A stretch of 64,000 bases of DNA, taken from positions 2,890,105-2,954,104 of the forward strand of contig NC_044917.1 of the NCBI RefSeq assembly GCF_003576645.1. The letters are read 5' to 3'. Under the pieces are notes generated by a model. The model did not search any database. It was not told where the DNA came from and worked only from the letters and a program-made list of their open reading frames with translations. Within the stretch, counting starts at the first letter, position 1; every line of letters begins with the position of its first letter. This DNA comes from Ipomoea triloba. Lineage: Eukaryota; Streptophyta; Magnoliopsida; Solanales; Convolvulaceae. Positions 11,239 through 27,312 of the stretch are shown one piece after another. The position numbers and the translations under genes were made by a program.

Positions 11239-12993
11239 TGATGTCTAAATTGACATGTTTATGTACCTAATTGCTACTTTAAAAAATTTGACAGCCTAAT
11301 TTACTTTACACGTAAAGTTTGATAGCCTATTTGATACATATTATACAAAAAAAAGTGACATTTATATTTACCTGGTATTACAGGTCACTAATAGGTAATT
11401 ATGCCTTGATGACTAAATTCACATGTTTATTTATCTAATTACAACATTAAAAAGTTTGAGGGTCTAATTGACTAAGTTTGATGGCCTATTTGATACATTT
11501 TATGCAAAAAAAAAAAAGTGGCATTTATATTTATCTGGTATTACAGGTTAGTAACAGGTAATTATGCCTTGATGACTAAATTGACATGTTTATGTATCTA
11601 ATTGCAATTTTAAAAAGTTTAAGGGCCTAATTGACTTTACACGTAAAGTTTGATGGCTCATTTGATAAATATTATGCAAAAAGAAGTGACATTTATATTT
11701 ACCTAGTATTACAGGTCACTAACAGGTAATTATGTCGTGATCACTAAATTGACATGTTTATTGATCTAATTACAACTTTAAAAAGTTTGAGTGCATAATT
11801 GACTAAATTTGATGGCCTATTTGTTACATTTTATACAAAAAAAAAAAAAGTGACATTTATATTTACCTGCTATTACGGGTCGTTAACAGGTTATTATGCA
11901 TTGTTGACTAAATTGACATGTTTATGTATGTAATTGCAACTTTAGAAAGTTTTAGGGACTAATTGACTTTACAGATAAAGTTTGAATGCCTATTTGATAC
12001 ATTTTATGCAAAAAAAAGTGACATTTATATTTACCTGGTATTACAGGTCACTAACAGGTAATTATGCCCTGATTACTAAATTGACATGTTTATGTATCTA
12101 ATTGCAAGTACTTTACAAAGTTTGAGGGCCTAATTGACTTTATAGATAAAGTTTGAATTCCTATTTGATACATTTTATGCAAAAAAAAATGACATTGATA
12201 TTTACCTGCTATTACAGGTCACTAACAGGTAATTATGACTCGATGACTAAATTGACATGTTTATATATCTTATCGCAACTTTAAAAAGTTTGAGGGCCTA
12301 ATTGACTATACACTTAAAGTTTGATGGCCTATTTGATACATATTATGTAAAAAAAAATCACATTTGATACATATTATGTAAAAATTTTGGAGCCTAATTG
12401 ACTTTACATGTAAAATTTGAAGGCCTATTTGATACATTTTATGCAAAACAGAGTGAAATTTATATTTACCTGGTATTACAGGTCACTAACAGGTAATTAT
12501 GCCTTGATGACTAAATTTACATGTTTATGTATCTAATTACAACTTTAAAAAGTTTGAGAGACTAATTGACTTTACAGATAAAGTTTGAATGCCTATTTGA
12601 TACATTTTATACAAAAAAAAAAGTGACATTGATATTTACCTGCTATTACAGGTCAATAACAGGTAATTATGACTCGATGACTAAATTGACATGTTTATGT
12701 ACCTAATTGCAACTTTAAAAACTTTGAGGGTCTAATTGACTAAGTTTGATGGCCTAATTGATACATTTTATGCATAAAAATAACATTTATATTACCCGGT
12801 ATTACAGGTTACTAACAGGTAATTATGACTAGATGACTAAATTGACATGTTTATGTATATAATTGCAACTTTAAAAAGTTTGAGTGCCTAATTGACATTA
12901 CACTTAAAGTTTGATGACCTATTTGATACATATTATGCAAAAAAAAAAGTGACATTTATATTTACCTGGTATTATAGGTCACTAACAGGTAAT

Positions 12994-13077
12994 TATGTCG
13001 TGATGACTAAATTGACATGTTTATTTATCTAATTATATGTCGTGATGACTAAATTGACATGTTTATTTATCTAATTA
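12994..13077. repeat. 42-bp sub-monomer duplication (two copies)
   Basis: The segment TATGTCGTGATGACTAAATT through TAATTA starts at 12994 and again at 13036, an exact 42-base step within one monomer. Confidence 0.92.
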
Positions 13078-13687
13078 CAACTTTAAAAAGTTTGACGGCC
13101 TAATTGTCAAAGTTTGATAGCCTATTTGATATATTTTATGCAAAATAATATGACATTTATATTTACGTGGAATTACAGGTCACTAACAGGTAATTATGTC
13201 GTGATGACTAAATTGACATGTTTATTTATCTAATTACAACTTTAAAATGTTTGAGGGGCGAATTGACTAAGTTTGATGGCCTATTTGATACATTTTTTGC
13301 AAAAAAATGTGACATTTATATTTACCTGGTTTTACAGGTCAGTAACAGGTAATTATGAATTGATGACTAAATTGACATGTTTATGTATGTAATTGCAACT
13401 TTAAAAAGTTTGAGAGCCTAATTGACTTTACAGGTAAAGTTTGAAGGCCTATTTGATACATTTTAGGCAAAAAACGAGTGAAATTTATATTTACCTGGTA
13501 TTACAGGTCACTAACAGGTAATTATGCCTTGAACACTAAATTGACATGTTTATGTATCTAATTGCAACTTTAAAAAGTTTGAGGGCCTAATTGACATTAT
13601 AGATAAAGTTTGAATTCATAATTGATACATTTTATGCAAAAAAAAGTGACATTGATATTTACCTGCTATTACAGGTCACTAACAGGT

Positions 13688-13806
13688 AATTATGACTCGA
13701 TGACTAAATTGACATGTTCACTAACAGGTAATTATGACTCGATGACTAAATTGACATGTTTATTAACAGGTAATTATGACTCGATGACTAAATTGACATG
13801 TTTATA
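13688..13806. repeat. 42-bp sub-monomer triplication
   Basis: AATTATGACTCGATGACTAA recurs at 13688, 13730 and 13772, each 42 bases apart. It keeps a short frame open (the 63-codon ORF at 13622-13813), but this is a repeat by-product. Confidence 0.93.
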
Positions 13807-16800
13807 TATCTAATTGCAACTTTAAAAAGTTTGAGTGCCTAATTGACTATACACTTAAAGTTTAATGGCCTATTTGATACATATTATGTAAAAAAAAAAA
13901 AAGCCACATTTATATTTACCTGTTATTACAGGTCATTAACAGGTAATTATGCCTTGATGACTAAATTGTAATGTTTATGTATGTAATTGCAACTTTTAAA
14001 AGTTTGGAGCTTAATTGACTTTACAGGTAAAGTTTGAAGGCCTATTTGATACATTTTATGCAAAAAAGAGTGAAATTTATATTTACATGTTATTACAGGT
14101 CAGTAACAGGTAATTATGCCTTGATGAGTAAATTGACATGTTTATGTATCTAATTGCAACTTTAAAAAGTTTGAGAGACTAATTGAATTTACAGATAAAG
14201 TTTGAATGCATATTTGATACATATTATGTAAAAAAAAAAAAAGCCACATTTATATTTACCTATTATTACAGGTCATTAACAGGTAATTATGCCTTAATGA
14301 CTAAATTGACATGTTTATGTATGTAATTGCAACTTTTAAAAGTTTGGAGCCTAATTGACTTTACAGGTAAAGTTTGAAGGTCTATTTGATACATTTTATG
14401 CAAAAAAGTGTGAAATTTATATTTACATGGTATTACAGGTCAGTAACAGGTAATTATGCCTTGATGACTAAATTGACATGTTTATGTATCTAATTGCAAC
14501 TTTAAAAAGTTTGAGAGACTAATTGACTTTACAGATAAAGTTTGAATGCATATTTGATACATTTTATGCAAAAAAAAAAATCTGACATTGATATTTACCT
14601 GCTATTACAGTTCACTAACAGGTAATTATGACTCGATGACTAAATTGACATGTTTATTTATCTAATTGCAACTTTAAAAAGTTTGAGGGTCTAATTGATT
14701 AAGTTTGATGGCCTAATTTATACATTTTATGCGTAAAAAATGACATTTATATTTACCTGGTATTACAGGTCACTAATAGGTAATTTTGACTAAATGACTA
14801 AATTGACATGTTTATGTATATAATTGTAACTTTAAAACTTTTGAGGGCCTAATTGACATTACACTTAAAGTTTGATGACCTATTTTATACATATTATGCA
14901 AAAAAAAAAAGTGGCATTTATATTTACATGGTATTATAGTTCACTAACAGGTAATTATGTCGTGATGACTAAACTGACATGTTATTTATCTAATTACAAC
15001 TTCAAAAAGTTTGAGGGCCTAATTGACTAAGTTTGATGGCCTTTTTGATATATTTTATGCAAAATAAGATGACATTTATATTTAAATGGAATTACAGGTC
15101 AGCAACAGGTAATTATGACTTGATGACTAAATTGACTTGTTTATGTATCTAATTGCAACTTTTAAAAGTTTGAGAGACTAATTGACTTTACAGATAAAGT
15201 TTGAATGCATATTTGATACATTTTATGCAAAAAAAAAAAAAAAGTGACATTGATATTTACCTGCTATTACAGGTCACTAACAGGTAATTATGACTCGATG
15301 ACTAAATTGACATGTTTATGTACCTAATTGCAACTTTAAAAAGTTTGAGGGTCTAATTGATTAAGTTTAATGGCCTAATTGTTACATTTTATGCATAAAA
15401 AAATGACATTTATATTTACCTGGTATTACAGGTTACTAACAGGTAATTATGCCTTGATGACTAAATTCACATGTTTATTTATCTAATTACAATATTAAAA
15501 AGTTTGAGGGTCTAATTGACTAAGTTTGATGGCCTATTTGATGACTAAATTGACATGTTTATGTATCTAATTGCAATTTTAAAAAGTTTAAGGGCCTAAT
15601 TGACTTTACACGTAAAGTTTGATGGCCCATTTGATAAATATTATGCAAAAAGAAGTGACATTTATATTTATCTAGTATTACAGGTCACTAACAGGTAATT
15701 ATGTCGTGATGACTAAATTGACATGTTTATTTATCTAATTACAACTTTAAAAAGTTTGAGTGCATAATTGACTAAATTTGATGTCCTATTTGTTACATTT
15801 TATGCAAAAAAAAAAGTGACATTTATATTTACCTGGTATTACGGGTCGTTAACAGGTTATTATGCATTGATGACTAAATTGACATGTTTATGTATGTAAT
15901 TGCAACTTTAGAAAGTTTTAGGGACTAATTGACTTTACAGATAAAGTTTGGATGCCTATTTGATACATTTTATGCAAAAAAAAAAGGGACATTTATATTT
16001 ACCTGCTTTTACAGATCACTAACAGGTAATTATGCCCTGATTACTAAATTGACATGTTTATGTATCTAATTGCAAGTACTTTAAAAAGTTTGAGGGCCTA
16101 ATTGACTTTATAGATAAAGTTTGAATTCCTATATGATACATTTTATGCAAATAAAAAAATGACATTGATATTTACCTGCTATTACAGGTCACTAACAGGT
16201 AATTATGACTCGATGACTAAATTGACATGTTTATATATCTTATCGAACCTTTAAAAAGTTTGAGGGCCTAATTGACTATACACTTAAAGTTTGATGGCCT
16301 ATTTGATACATATTATGTAAAAAAAAAGTCACATTTATATTTACCTGGTATTACAGGTCAATAACATGTAATTATGCCTTGATGACTAAATTGACATGTT
16401 TATGTATGTAATTGCAACTTTTAAAATTTTGGAGCCTAATTGACTTTACATGTAAAATTTGAAGGCCTATTTGATACATTTTATGCAAAACAGAGTGAAA
16501 TTTATATTTACCTGGTATTACAGGTCACTAACAGGTAATTATGCCTTGATGACTAAATTTACATGTTTATGTATCTAATTGCAACTTTAAAAAGTTTGAG
16601 AGACTAATTGACTTTACAGATAAAGTTTGAATGCCTATTTTATACATTTTATACAAAAAAAAAAGTGACATTGATATTTACCTGCTATTACAAGTCAATA
16701 ATAGGTAATTATGACTCGATGACTAAATTGACATGTTTATGTACCTAATTGCAACTTTAAAAACTTTGAGGGTCTAATTGACAAAGTTTGATGGCCTAAT

Positions 16801-18912
16801 TGATACATTTTATGCATAAAAATAACATTTATATTTACCCGGTATTACAGGTAACTAACAGGTAATTATGACTAGATGACTAAATTGACATGTTTATGTA
16901 TATATATTTGCAACTTTAAAAAGTTTGAGTGCCTAATTGACATTACACTTAAAGTTTGATGACCTATTTGATACATATTATGCAAAAAAAAAAGTGACAT
17001 TTATATTTACCAGGTATTATAGGTCACTAACAGGTAATTATGTCGTGATGACTAAATTGACATGTTTATTTATCTAATTACAACTTTAAAAAGTTTGAGG
17101 GCCTAATTGTCAAAGTTTGATAGCCTATTTGATATATTTTATGCAAAATAATATGACATTTATATTTACGTGGAATTACAGGTCACTAACAGGTAATTAT
17201 GACTTCATGACTAAATTGACATGTTTATGTATCTAATTGCAACTTTAATAGGTTTGAGAGACAAATTGACTTTACAGATAAAGTTTGAATACCAATGTGA
17301 TACATTTTATGCAAAAAAAAAAAAAAAGTGACATTGATATTTACCTGGTATTACAGGTCACTAACAGGTAATTATGTCGTGATGACTAAATTGACATGTT
17401 TATTTATCTAATTACAACTTTAAAATGTTTGAGGGGCTAATTGACTAAGTTTGATGGCCTATTTGATACATTTTTTGCAAAAAAATGTGACATTTATATT
17501 TACCTGGTTTTACAGGTGAGTAACAGGTAATTATGCATTGATGACTAAATTGACATGTTTATGTATGTAATTGCAACTTTAAAAAGTTTGAGGGCCTAAT
17601 TGACTTTACCGGTAAAGTTTGAAGGCCTATTTGATACATTTTATGCAAAAAACGAGTGAAATTTATATTTACCTGGTTTTACAGATCAGTAACAGGTAAT
17701 TATGCATTGATGACTAAATTGACATGTTTATGTATGTAATTGCAACTTTAAAAGTTTGAGGCCTAATTGACTTTACAGGTAAAGTTTGAAGGCCTATTTG
17801 ATACATTTTATGCAAAAAACGAGTGAAATTTATATTTACCTGATATTACAGGTCACTAACATGTAATTATGCCTTGATGACTAAATTGACATGTTTATGT
17901 ATCTAATTGCATCTTTAAAAAGTTTGAGGGGCCTAATTGACTTTATAGATAAAGTTTGAATGCATATTTGATATATTTTATGCAAAAAAAAAAGTGACAT
18001 TGATATTTACCTGCTATTACAGGTCAATAACAAGTAATTATGACTCGATGACTAAATTGACATGTTTATAAGTTTAATCGCAACTTTAAAAAGTTTGAGG
18101 GTCTAATTGACTATACACTTAAAGTTTCATGGCCTATTTGATACATATGATGTAAAAAAAAAAGTCACATTTCTATTTACCTGGTATTACATGTCATTAA
18201 CAGGTAATTATGCCTTGATGACTAAATTGACATGTTTATGTATGTAATTGCAACTTTAAAAAGTTTGAGGGCCTAATTGACTTTACAGGTAAAGTTTGAA
18301 GGCCTATTTGATACATTTTATGCAAAAAACGAGTGAAATTTATATTTACCTGATATTACAGGTCACTAACAGGTAATTATGCCTTGATGACTAAATTGAC
18401 ATGTTTATGTATCTAATTGCATCTTTAAAAAGTTTGAGGGCCTAATTGAATTTATAGATAAAGTTTGAATGCATATTTGATACATTTTATGCAAAAAAAA
18501 AAGTGACATTGATATTTACCTGCTATTACAGGTCAATAACAAGTAATTATGACTCGATGACTAAATTGACATGTTTATAAGTTTAATCGCAACTTTAAAA
18601 AGTTTGAGGGCCTAATTGACTATACACTTAAAGTTTCATGGCCTATTTGATACATATTATGTAAAAAAAAAAAAGTCACATTTCTATTTACCTGGTATTA
18701 CAGGTCATTAACAGGTAATTATGCCTTGATGACTAATTGACATGTTTATGTATCTTATTTCAACTTTAAAAAGTTTGAGTGCCTAATTGACAAAGTTTGA
18801 TGGCCTATTTGATATATTTTATGCAAAATAATATGACATTTATATTTACGTGGTATTACAGGTCACTAACAGATAATTATGACTTGATGACTAAATTGAC
18901 ATGTTTATGTAT

Positions 18913-19038
18913 CTAATTGCAACTTTAATAAGTTTGAGAGACAAATTGACTTATCTAATTGCAACTTTAATAAGTTTGAGAGACAAATTGACTTTACTAA
19001 TTGCAACTTTAATAAGTTTGAGAGACAAATTGACTTTA
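18913..19038. repeat. 42-bp sub-monomer triplication (different part of the monomer)
   Basis: CTAATTGCAACTTTAATAAG recurs at 18913, 18955 and 18997, exactly 42 bases apart. The duplicated window is offset relative to the 13.7-kb case, so this is an independent event. Confidence 0.93.
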
Positions 19039-22000
19039 AAGATAAAGTTTGAATACCTATGTGATACATTTTATGCTAAAAAAAAAGTGACATTGATATT
19101 TACATGCTATTACAGGTCAATAACAGGTAATTATGACTCGATGACTAAATTGACATGTTTATGTATGTAATTGCAACTTTAAAAAGTTTGAGGGACTAAT
19201 TGACTTTACATATAAAGTTTGAATGCCTATTTGATACATTTTATGCAAAAAAAAATTACATTGATATTTACCTGCTATTACAGTTCACTAACAGGTAATT
19301 ATGACTCGATGACTAAATTGACATGTTTATGTACCTAATTGCAACTTTAAAAAGTTTGAGAGTCTAATTGACTTAGTTTGATGGCCTAATTGATACTTTT
19401 TATGCATAAAAAATGACATTTATATTTACCCGGTATTACAGGTCACTAACAGGTAATTTTGACTATATGACTAAATTGACATGTTTATGTATACAATTGA
19501 AACTTTAAAATGTTTGAGGGCCTAATTGACATTACACTTAAAGTTTGATGACCTATTTGATACATATTATGCAAAAAAAAAAAGTGACATTTATATTTAC
19601 CCGTTATTATAGGTCACTAACATGTAATTATGTCGTGATGATTAAATTGACATCTTTATTTATCTAATTACAACTTTAAAAAGTTTGAGGGCCTAATTGA
19701 TTAAGTTTGATGGCCTATTTGATACATTTTATGCAAAAAAAAAAAAAAGTGACATTTATACTTACCTGGTATTACAAGTCACTAACAGGTAATTATGCCT
19801 TGATGACTAAATTGACATGTTTATGTACCTAATTGCAATTTTAAAAAATTTGAGGCCTAATTGACTTTACACGTAAATTTTGATGGCCTATTTGATACAT
19901 ATTATGCAATAAAAAAAAACTAACATTTGTATTTACCTGGTATTACAGGTCACTAACAGGTAATTACGTCGTGATGACTAAATTGACATGAGTATTTATC
20001 TAATTACAACTTTAAAAAGTTTGAGGGCTAATTGACTAAGTTGATGGCCTATTTGATACATTTTTTGCAAAAAAATGTGACATTTATATTTACCATGTTT
20101 TACAGGTCAGTAATAGGTAATTATGCATTGATGACTAATTAACTTTACAGATAAAGTTTGAATGCCTATTTGATATATTTTATGGAAAAAAAAAGTGACA
20201 TTGATATTTACCTGCTATTACAGGTCACTAACAAATAATTATGACTCGATGACTAAATTGACATTATTACGTACCTAATTGCAACTTTAAAAAATTTGAG
20301 GGTCTAATTGACTAAGTTTGATGGCCTAATTGATACATTTTATGCATAAAAAATGACATTTATATTTACCTGGTATTACAGGTCACTAACAGGTAATTAT
20401 AACTTGATGTCTAAATTGACATGTTTATGTATATAATTGCAACTTTAAAAAGTTTGAGGGCCTAATTGACTTTACACTTAAAGTTTGATGACCAATTTGA
20501 TACATATTATGCAAAAAAAAAAGTGACATTTATATTTACCTGGTATTACAGGTCACTAACGGATAATTATGTCGTGATGACTAAATTGATATGTTTATTT
20601 ATCTAATTACAACTTTAAAAAGTTTGAGAGCCTAATTGACTAAGTTTGATGGCCTATTTGATATATTTTATGCAAAATAATATGACATTTATATTTACGT
20701 GGAATTACAGGATACTAACAGGTAATTATGACTTGATGACTAAATTGACATGTTTATGTATCTATTTGCAACTTTAATAGGTTTGAGAGACTAATTGACT
20801 TTACAGATAAAGTTTGAATACCTATATGATACATTTTATGCAAAAAAAAAAGTGGCATTTATATTTACCTGATATTACAGGTCACTAACAGGTAATTATG
20901 TTGTGATGACTAAATTGACATGTTTATTTATCTAATTACAACTTTAAAAAGTTTGAGGGGCTAATTGACTAAGTTTGATGGCCTATTTGATAAATTTTTT
21001 GCAAAAAAATGTGACATTTATATTTACCTGATTTTACAAGTCAATAACAGGTAATTATGCATTGATGAATAAATTGACATGTTTGTGTATGTAATTGCAA
21101 CGTTAAAAAGTTTGAGGGCCTAATTGACTTTACAGGTAAAGTTTGAAGGCCTGTTTGATACATTTTATGCAAAAAAGAGTGAAATTTATATTTACCTGGT
21201 ATTACAGGTCACTAACAGATACTTATGCCTTGATGACTAAATTGACATGTTTATGTACCTAATTGCAACTTTAAAAAATTTGAGGCCTAATTGACTTTCC
21301 AGATAACTTTTGAATGCCTATTTGATACATTTTATGCAAAAAAAAAAAGTGACATTGATATTTACCGGCTATTACAGGTCACTAACAGGTAATTATGACT
21401 CGATGACTAAATTGACATGTTATGTATGTAATTGCAACTTTAAAAAGTTTGTGGGACTAATTGACTTTAAATATAAAGTTTGAATGCATATTTGATACAT
21501 TTTATGCAAAAAAAAGTGACATTGATATTTACCTGCTATTACAGTTCACTAACAGGTAATTATGCATTGATGACTAATTGACATGTTTATGTATCTAATT
21601 TCAACTTTAAAAAGTTTGACTGCCTAATTGACAAAGTTTGATGGCCTATTTGATATATTTTATGCAAAATAATATGACATTTATATTTACGTGGAATTAC
21701 AGGTCACTAATAGATAATTATGACTTGATGACTAAATTGACATGTTTATGTATCTAATTGCAACTTTAATAAGTTTGAGATACAAATTGACTTTACACTT
21801 AAAGATTGATGACCAATTTGATACATATTATGGAAAAAAAAAAGTGACATTGATATTTACCTGCTATTACAGGTCACTAACAGGTAATTATGACTCGATA
21901 ACTAAATTGACATTATTATGTACCTAATTGCAACTTTAAAAAGTTTGACGGTGTAATTGACTAAGTTTGATGGCCTAATTGATACATTTTATGCATAAAA

Positions 22001-22828
22001 AAGGAAATTTATATTTACCTGGTATTACAGGTCACTAACAGGTAATTATAACTTGATGTCTAAATTGACATGTTTATGTATATAATTGCAACTTTAAAAA
22101 GTTTGAGGGCCTAATTGACTTTACACTTAAAGTTTGATAACCAATTTGATACATATTATGCAAAAAAAAAAAAAAAAAAGTGACATTTACATTTACCTGT
22201 TATTACAGGTCACTAACAAATAATTATGCCTTGATGACTAAATTGACATGTTTATGTATCTAATTGCAACTTTAAAAAGTTTAAGGGTCTAATTGACTTT
22301 ACACGTAAAGTTGGATGGCCTATTTGATAAATATTATGCAAAAAGAAGTGACATTTATATCTACCTAGTATTACAGGTCACTAACAGGGAATTATGTCGT
22401 AATGACTAAATAGACATGTTTATTTATCTAATTACAACTTTAAAAAGTTTGAGGGCCTAATTGACTAAATTTGATGGCCGATTTGTTACATTTTATGCAC
22501 AAAAAAAAAACATTTATATTTACCTGGTATTACGGGTCGTTAACAGGTTATTATGCATTGATGACTAAATTGACATGTTTATGTATGTAATTGAAACTTT
22601 AAAAAGTCTGTGGGACTAATTGACTTTACAGATAAAGTTTGAATGCCTATTTGGTACATTTTATGCAAAAAAAAAAAAGTAACATTTATATTTACTTGGT
22701 ATTACAGGTCACTAACAGGTAATTATGCCCTGATTACTAAATTTACAGGTTTATGTATCTAATTGCAAGTACTTTAAAAAGTTTGAGGGCCTAATTGACT
22801 AAGTTTGATGGCCTATTTGATATATTTT

Positions 22829-22954
22829 ATGCAAAATAATATGACATTTATATTTACGTGGAATTACTTTATGCAAAATAATATGACATTTATATTTACG
22901 TGGAATTACAGTATGCAAAATAATATGACATTTATATTTACGTGGAATTACAGA
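22829..22954. repeat. 42-bp sub-monomer triplication covering the poly-A junction
   Basis: GCAAAATAATATGACATTTA recurs at 22831, 22873 and 22915, exactly 42 bases apart. This third window of the monomer does not overlap the ones above except at its edges. Confidence 0.93.
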
Positions 22955-25900
22955 TCACTAACAGGTAATTATGACTTCATGACTAAATTGACATGTTTAT
23001 GTATCTAATTGCAACTTTAATAGGTTTGAGGTACTAATTGACTTTACAGATAAAGTTTGAATACCTATTTGATACATTTTATGCAAAAAAAAAAAGTGAC
23101 ATTTATATTTACCTGATATTACAGGTCACTAACAGTTAATTATGTCGTGTTGACTAAATTGACATGTTTATTTATCTAATTACAACTTTAAAATGTTTGA
23201 GGGGCTACTTGACTAAGTTTGATGGCCTATTTGATACATTTTTTGCAAAAAAATGTGACATTTATATTACCTGTTATTACAGGTCACTAACAAGTAATTA
23301 TGCATTAATGACTAAATTGACATGTTTATTTATCTAATTATAACTTTAAAATGTTTGAGGGGTTAATTGACTAAGTTTAATTGCCTATTTGATAATTTTT
23401 TGCAAAAAAATGTGACATTTATATTTTCCTGGTATTACAGGTTACTAACAACTAATTATGCATTGATGACTAAATTGACATGTTTATGTATGTAATTGCA
23501 ACTTTAAAAACTTTGAGGCCTAATTGACTTTATAGGTAAAGTTTGAAGGCCTATTTGATACATTTTATGCAAAAAAGAGTGAAATTTATATTTACGTAGA
23601 ATTACAAGTCAGTAAGAGGTAATTATGCCTTGATGACTAAATTGACATGTTTATGTATGTAATTGCAACTTTAAAAAAGTTTGAGGCCCTAATTGACTTT
23701 ACAGGTAAAGTTTGAAGGCCTATTTGATACATTTTATGCAAAAAAGAGTGAAATTTATATTTACTTGGTATTACAGGTCACTAATAGGTAATTATGACTT
23801 GATGTCTAAATTGACATGTTTATGTACCTAATTGCTACTTTAAAAAATTTGACAGCCTAATTTACTTTACACGTAAAGTTTGATAGCCTATTTGATACAT
23901 ATTATACAAAAATAAAAGTGACTATTATATTTACCTGCTATTATAGGTCACTAACAGGTAATTATGCATTGATTAATAAATTCACATGTTTATTTATCTA
24001 ATTACAACATTAAAAAGTTTGACGGTCTAATTGACTAAGTTTGATGGCCTATTTGATATATTTTATGCAAAATAATATGACATTTATATTTTCGTAGAAT
24101 TACAGGTCGCTAACAGGTAATTATGCCTTGATGACTAAATTGACATGTTTATGTATGTAATTGCAACTTTAAAAAGTATTAGGGACTAATTGACTTTACA
24201 GATAAAGTTTGAATGCCTATTTGATACATTTAATCAAAAAAAAAAGTGAAATTTATATTTACCTGGTATTACAGGTCACTAACAGTAATTATGCCCTGAT
24301 TACTAAATTGACATGTTTATGTATCTAATTTCAACTTTAAAAAGTTTGAGGGCCTGATTGACTTTACAGATAAAGTTTGAATGCCTATTTGATACATTTT
24401 ATGAAAAAAAAAAGTGACATTGATATTTACCTGCTATTACAGGTCAATAACAGGTAATTATGTCGTGATGACTAAATTGACATGTTTATTTATCTAATTA
24501 CAACTTTAAAAAGATTGAGGGGCTAATTGACTAAGTTTGATGGCCTATTTGATACATTTTTTGCAAAAAAATGTGACATTTATATTTACCTGATTTTACA
24601 AGTCAATAACAGGTAATTATGCATTGATGACTAAATTGACATGTTTGTGTATGTAATTGCAACTTTAAAAAGTTTGAGGGCCTAATTGACTTTACAGGTA
24701 AAGTTTGAAGGCCTATTTGATACATTTTATGCAAAAAAGAGTGAAATTTATATTTACCTGTTATTACAGGTCACTAACAAATACTTATGCCTTGATGACT
24801 AAATTGACATGTTTATGTACATAATTGCAACTTTAAAAAATTTGAGGCCTAATTGACTTTCCAGATAAAGTTTGAATGCTTATTTGATACATTTTATGCA
24901 AAATAAAAAAGTGACATTGATATATTACCTGCTATTACAGGTCACTAACAGGTAATTATGACTCTATGACTAAATTGACATGTTCATATATTTAATCGCA
25001 ACTTTAAAATGTTTGAGGGCCTAATTGACTATACACTTAAAGTTTCATGGCCTATTTGATACATATTATGTAAAAAAAAAAAAAGTCAGATTTCTATTTA
25101 CCTGGTATTACAGGTCATTAACAGGTAATTATGCCTTGATGACTAATTGACATGTTTATGTATCTAATTTTAACTTTAAAAAGTTTGAGTGCCTAATTGA
25201 CAAAGTTTGATGGCCTATTTGATATATTTTATGCAAAATAATATGACATTTATATTTACATGGAATTACAGGTCACTAACAGATAATTATGACTTGATGA
25301 CTAAATTGACATGTTTATGTATCTAATTGCAACTTTAATAAGTTTGAGAGACAAATTGACTTTACAGATAAAGTTTGAATACCTATGTGATACATTTTAT
25401 GCTAAAAAAAAAGTGACATTTATATTTACCTGGTATTACGGGTCGTTAACAGGTTATTATGCATTGATGACTAAATTGACATGTTTATGTATGTAATTGC
25501 AACTTTAAAAAGTTTGTGGGACTAATTGACTTTACAGATAAAGTTTGAATGCCTATTTGGTACATTTTATGCAAAAAAAAGTAGCATTTATATTTACCTG
25601 GTATTACAGGTCACTAACAGCTAATTATGCCCTGATTACTAAATTGACATGTTTATGTATCTAATTGCATGTACTTTAAAAAGTTTGAGGGCCTAATTGA
25701 CTTTATAGATAAAGTTTGAATGCCTATTTGATACATTTTATGCAAAAAAAAGTGACATTGATATTTACCTGCTATTACAGGTCACTAACAGGTAATTATG
25801 ACTCGATTACTGAATTGACATGTTTATATATCTAATTGTAAATTTAAAAGGTTTGAGGCCCTAATTGACTATACACTTAAAATTTTATGGCCTATTTGAT

Positions 25901-27312
25901 ACATATTATGTAAAAAAAATGTGACATTTATATTTACCTGGTATTAAAGGTCACTAACAGGTAATTATGCCTTGATAACTAAATTGACATGTTACTGTAT
26001 CTAATTGCAACTTTAAAAAGTTTGAGAGCCTAATTGACTTTACAGATAAAGTTTGAATGCCTATTTGATACATTTTATGCAAAAAAAAAAAAAAAAAAAA
26101 AAAAGTGGCATTGATATTTACCAGCTAATATAGGTCACTAACAGTTAATTATAACTCGATGACTAAATTGACATTTTATGTACCTAATTGCAACCTTTAA
26201 AAAGTTTGAGGGCCTAATTGACTAAGTTCTATGGCCTATTTGATACATTTTATGCAAAAAAATGTGACATTTATATTTACCTGTTATTACGGGTCACTAA
26301 TAGGTAATTATGCCTTGATTACTAAATTGACATGTTTATGTATCCAATTGCAACTTTAAAAAGTTTGAGGGACTAATTGACTTTATAGATAAAGTTTGAA
26401 TGCCTATTTGATACATTTTGTGCAAAAAAAAATGTGACATTTATATTTACCTGCTATTACAGGTTACTAACAGGTAATTATGCATCGATGACTAAATTAA
26501 ATGTTTATGTACCTAATTGTAACTTTAAAAAGTTTGAGGCCTACTTGACTTTACAGATAAAGTTTGATGGCTTATATGATACATTTTATGAAAAAAAAAA
26601 AAAGTGGCATTTATATTTACCTGGTATTACGAGTCACTAACAGGTAATTATGCCTTGATAAACTAAATTGACATGTTTATTTATCTAATTACAACTTTAA
26701 AAAGTTTAAGGGTCTAATTGACTAAGTTTGATGGCCAATTTGATACATTTTACGCAAAAAAAAAGAAGTGACATTTATATTTACCTAGTATTACAGGTCA
26801 CTAACTGGTAATTACGCCTTGATGACTAAATTAACATGTTTATGTATCTAATTGCAACTATATAAAGTTTGAGGGCCTAATTGACTTTACACGTAAATTT
26901 TGATGGCCTATTTGATAAATATTATGCAAAAAAAAAAAAAAAGTGACATTTATATTTACCTGGTATTACAGGTCACTAATAGGTAATTATGCAGTGATGA
27001 CTAAATTGACATGTTTATTTATCGAATTACAACTTTAAAAAATTTGAGGGCCTAATTAACTAAGTTTGAAGGCCTATTTGATACATTTTATGCAAAAAAA
27101 AAGTGACATTTATATTTACCTGTTATTACAGGTCACTAACAGATAATTATGCCTTGATGACTAAATTGACATGTTTATGTATCTAATTGCAACTTTAAAA
27201 AGTTTGAGAAACTAATTGACTTTACAGATAAAGTTTGAATGCCTATTTGATACATTTTATGCAAAAAAAAGTGACATTGATATTTACCTGCTATTACAGG
27301 TCACTAACAGGT

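Larger units (their letters stand above)
11571..17100. repeat. Long-range duplication within the satellite, offset about 3,968 bp
   Basis: A series of distinctive variant monomers starting at 11571 recurs in the same order from 15540. The variant GCAATTTTAAAAAGTTTAAGG marks the start, and the rare ATTGCAAGTACTTTA is at 12101 and 16069 (offsets 3969 and 3968). The copied segment is at least about 1.5 kb. An adjacent pair 8.2-8.9 kb and 23.4-24.1 kb (offset about 15,200) shows the same behaviour. Confidence 0.85.
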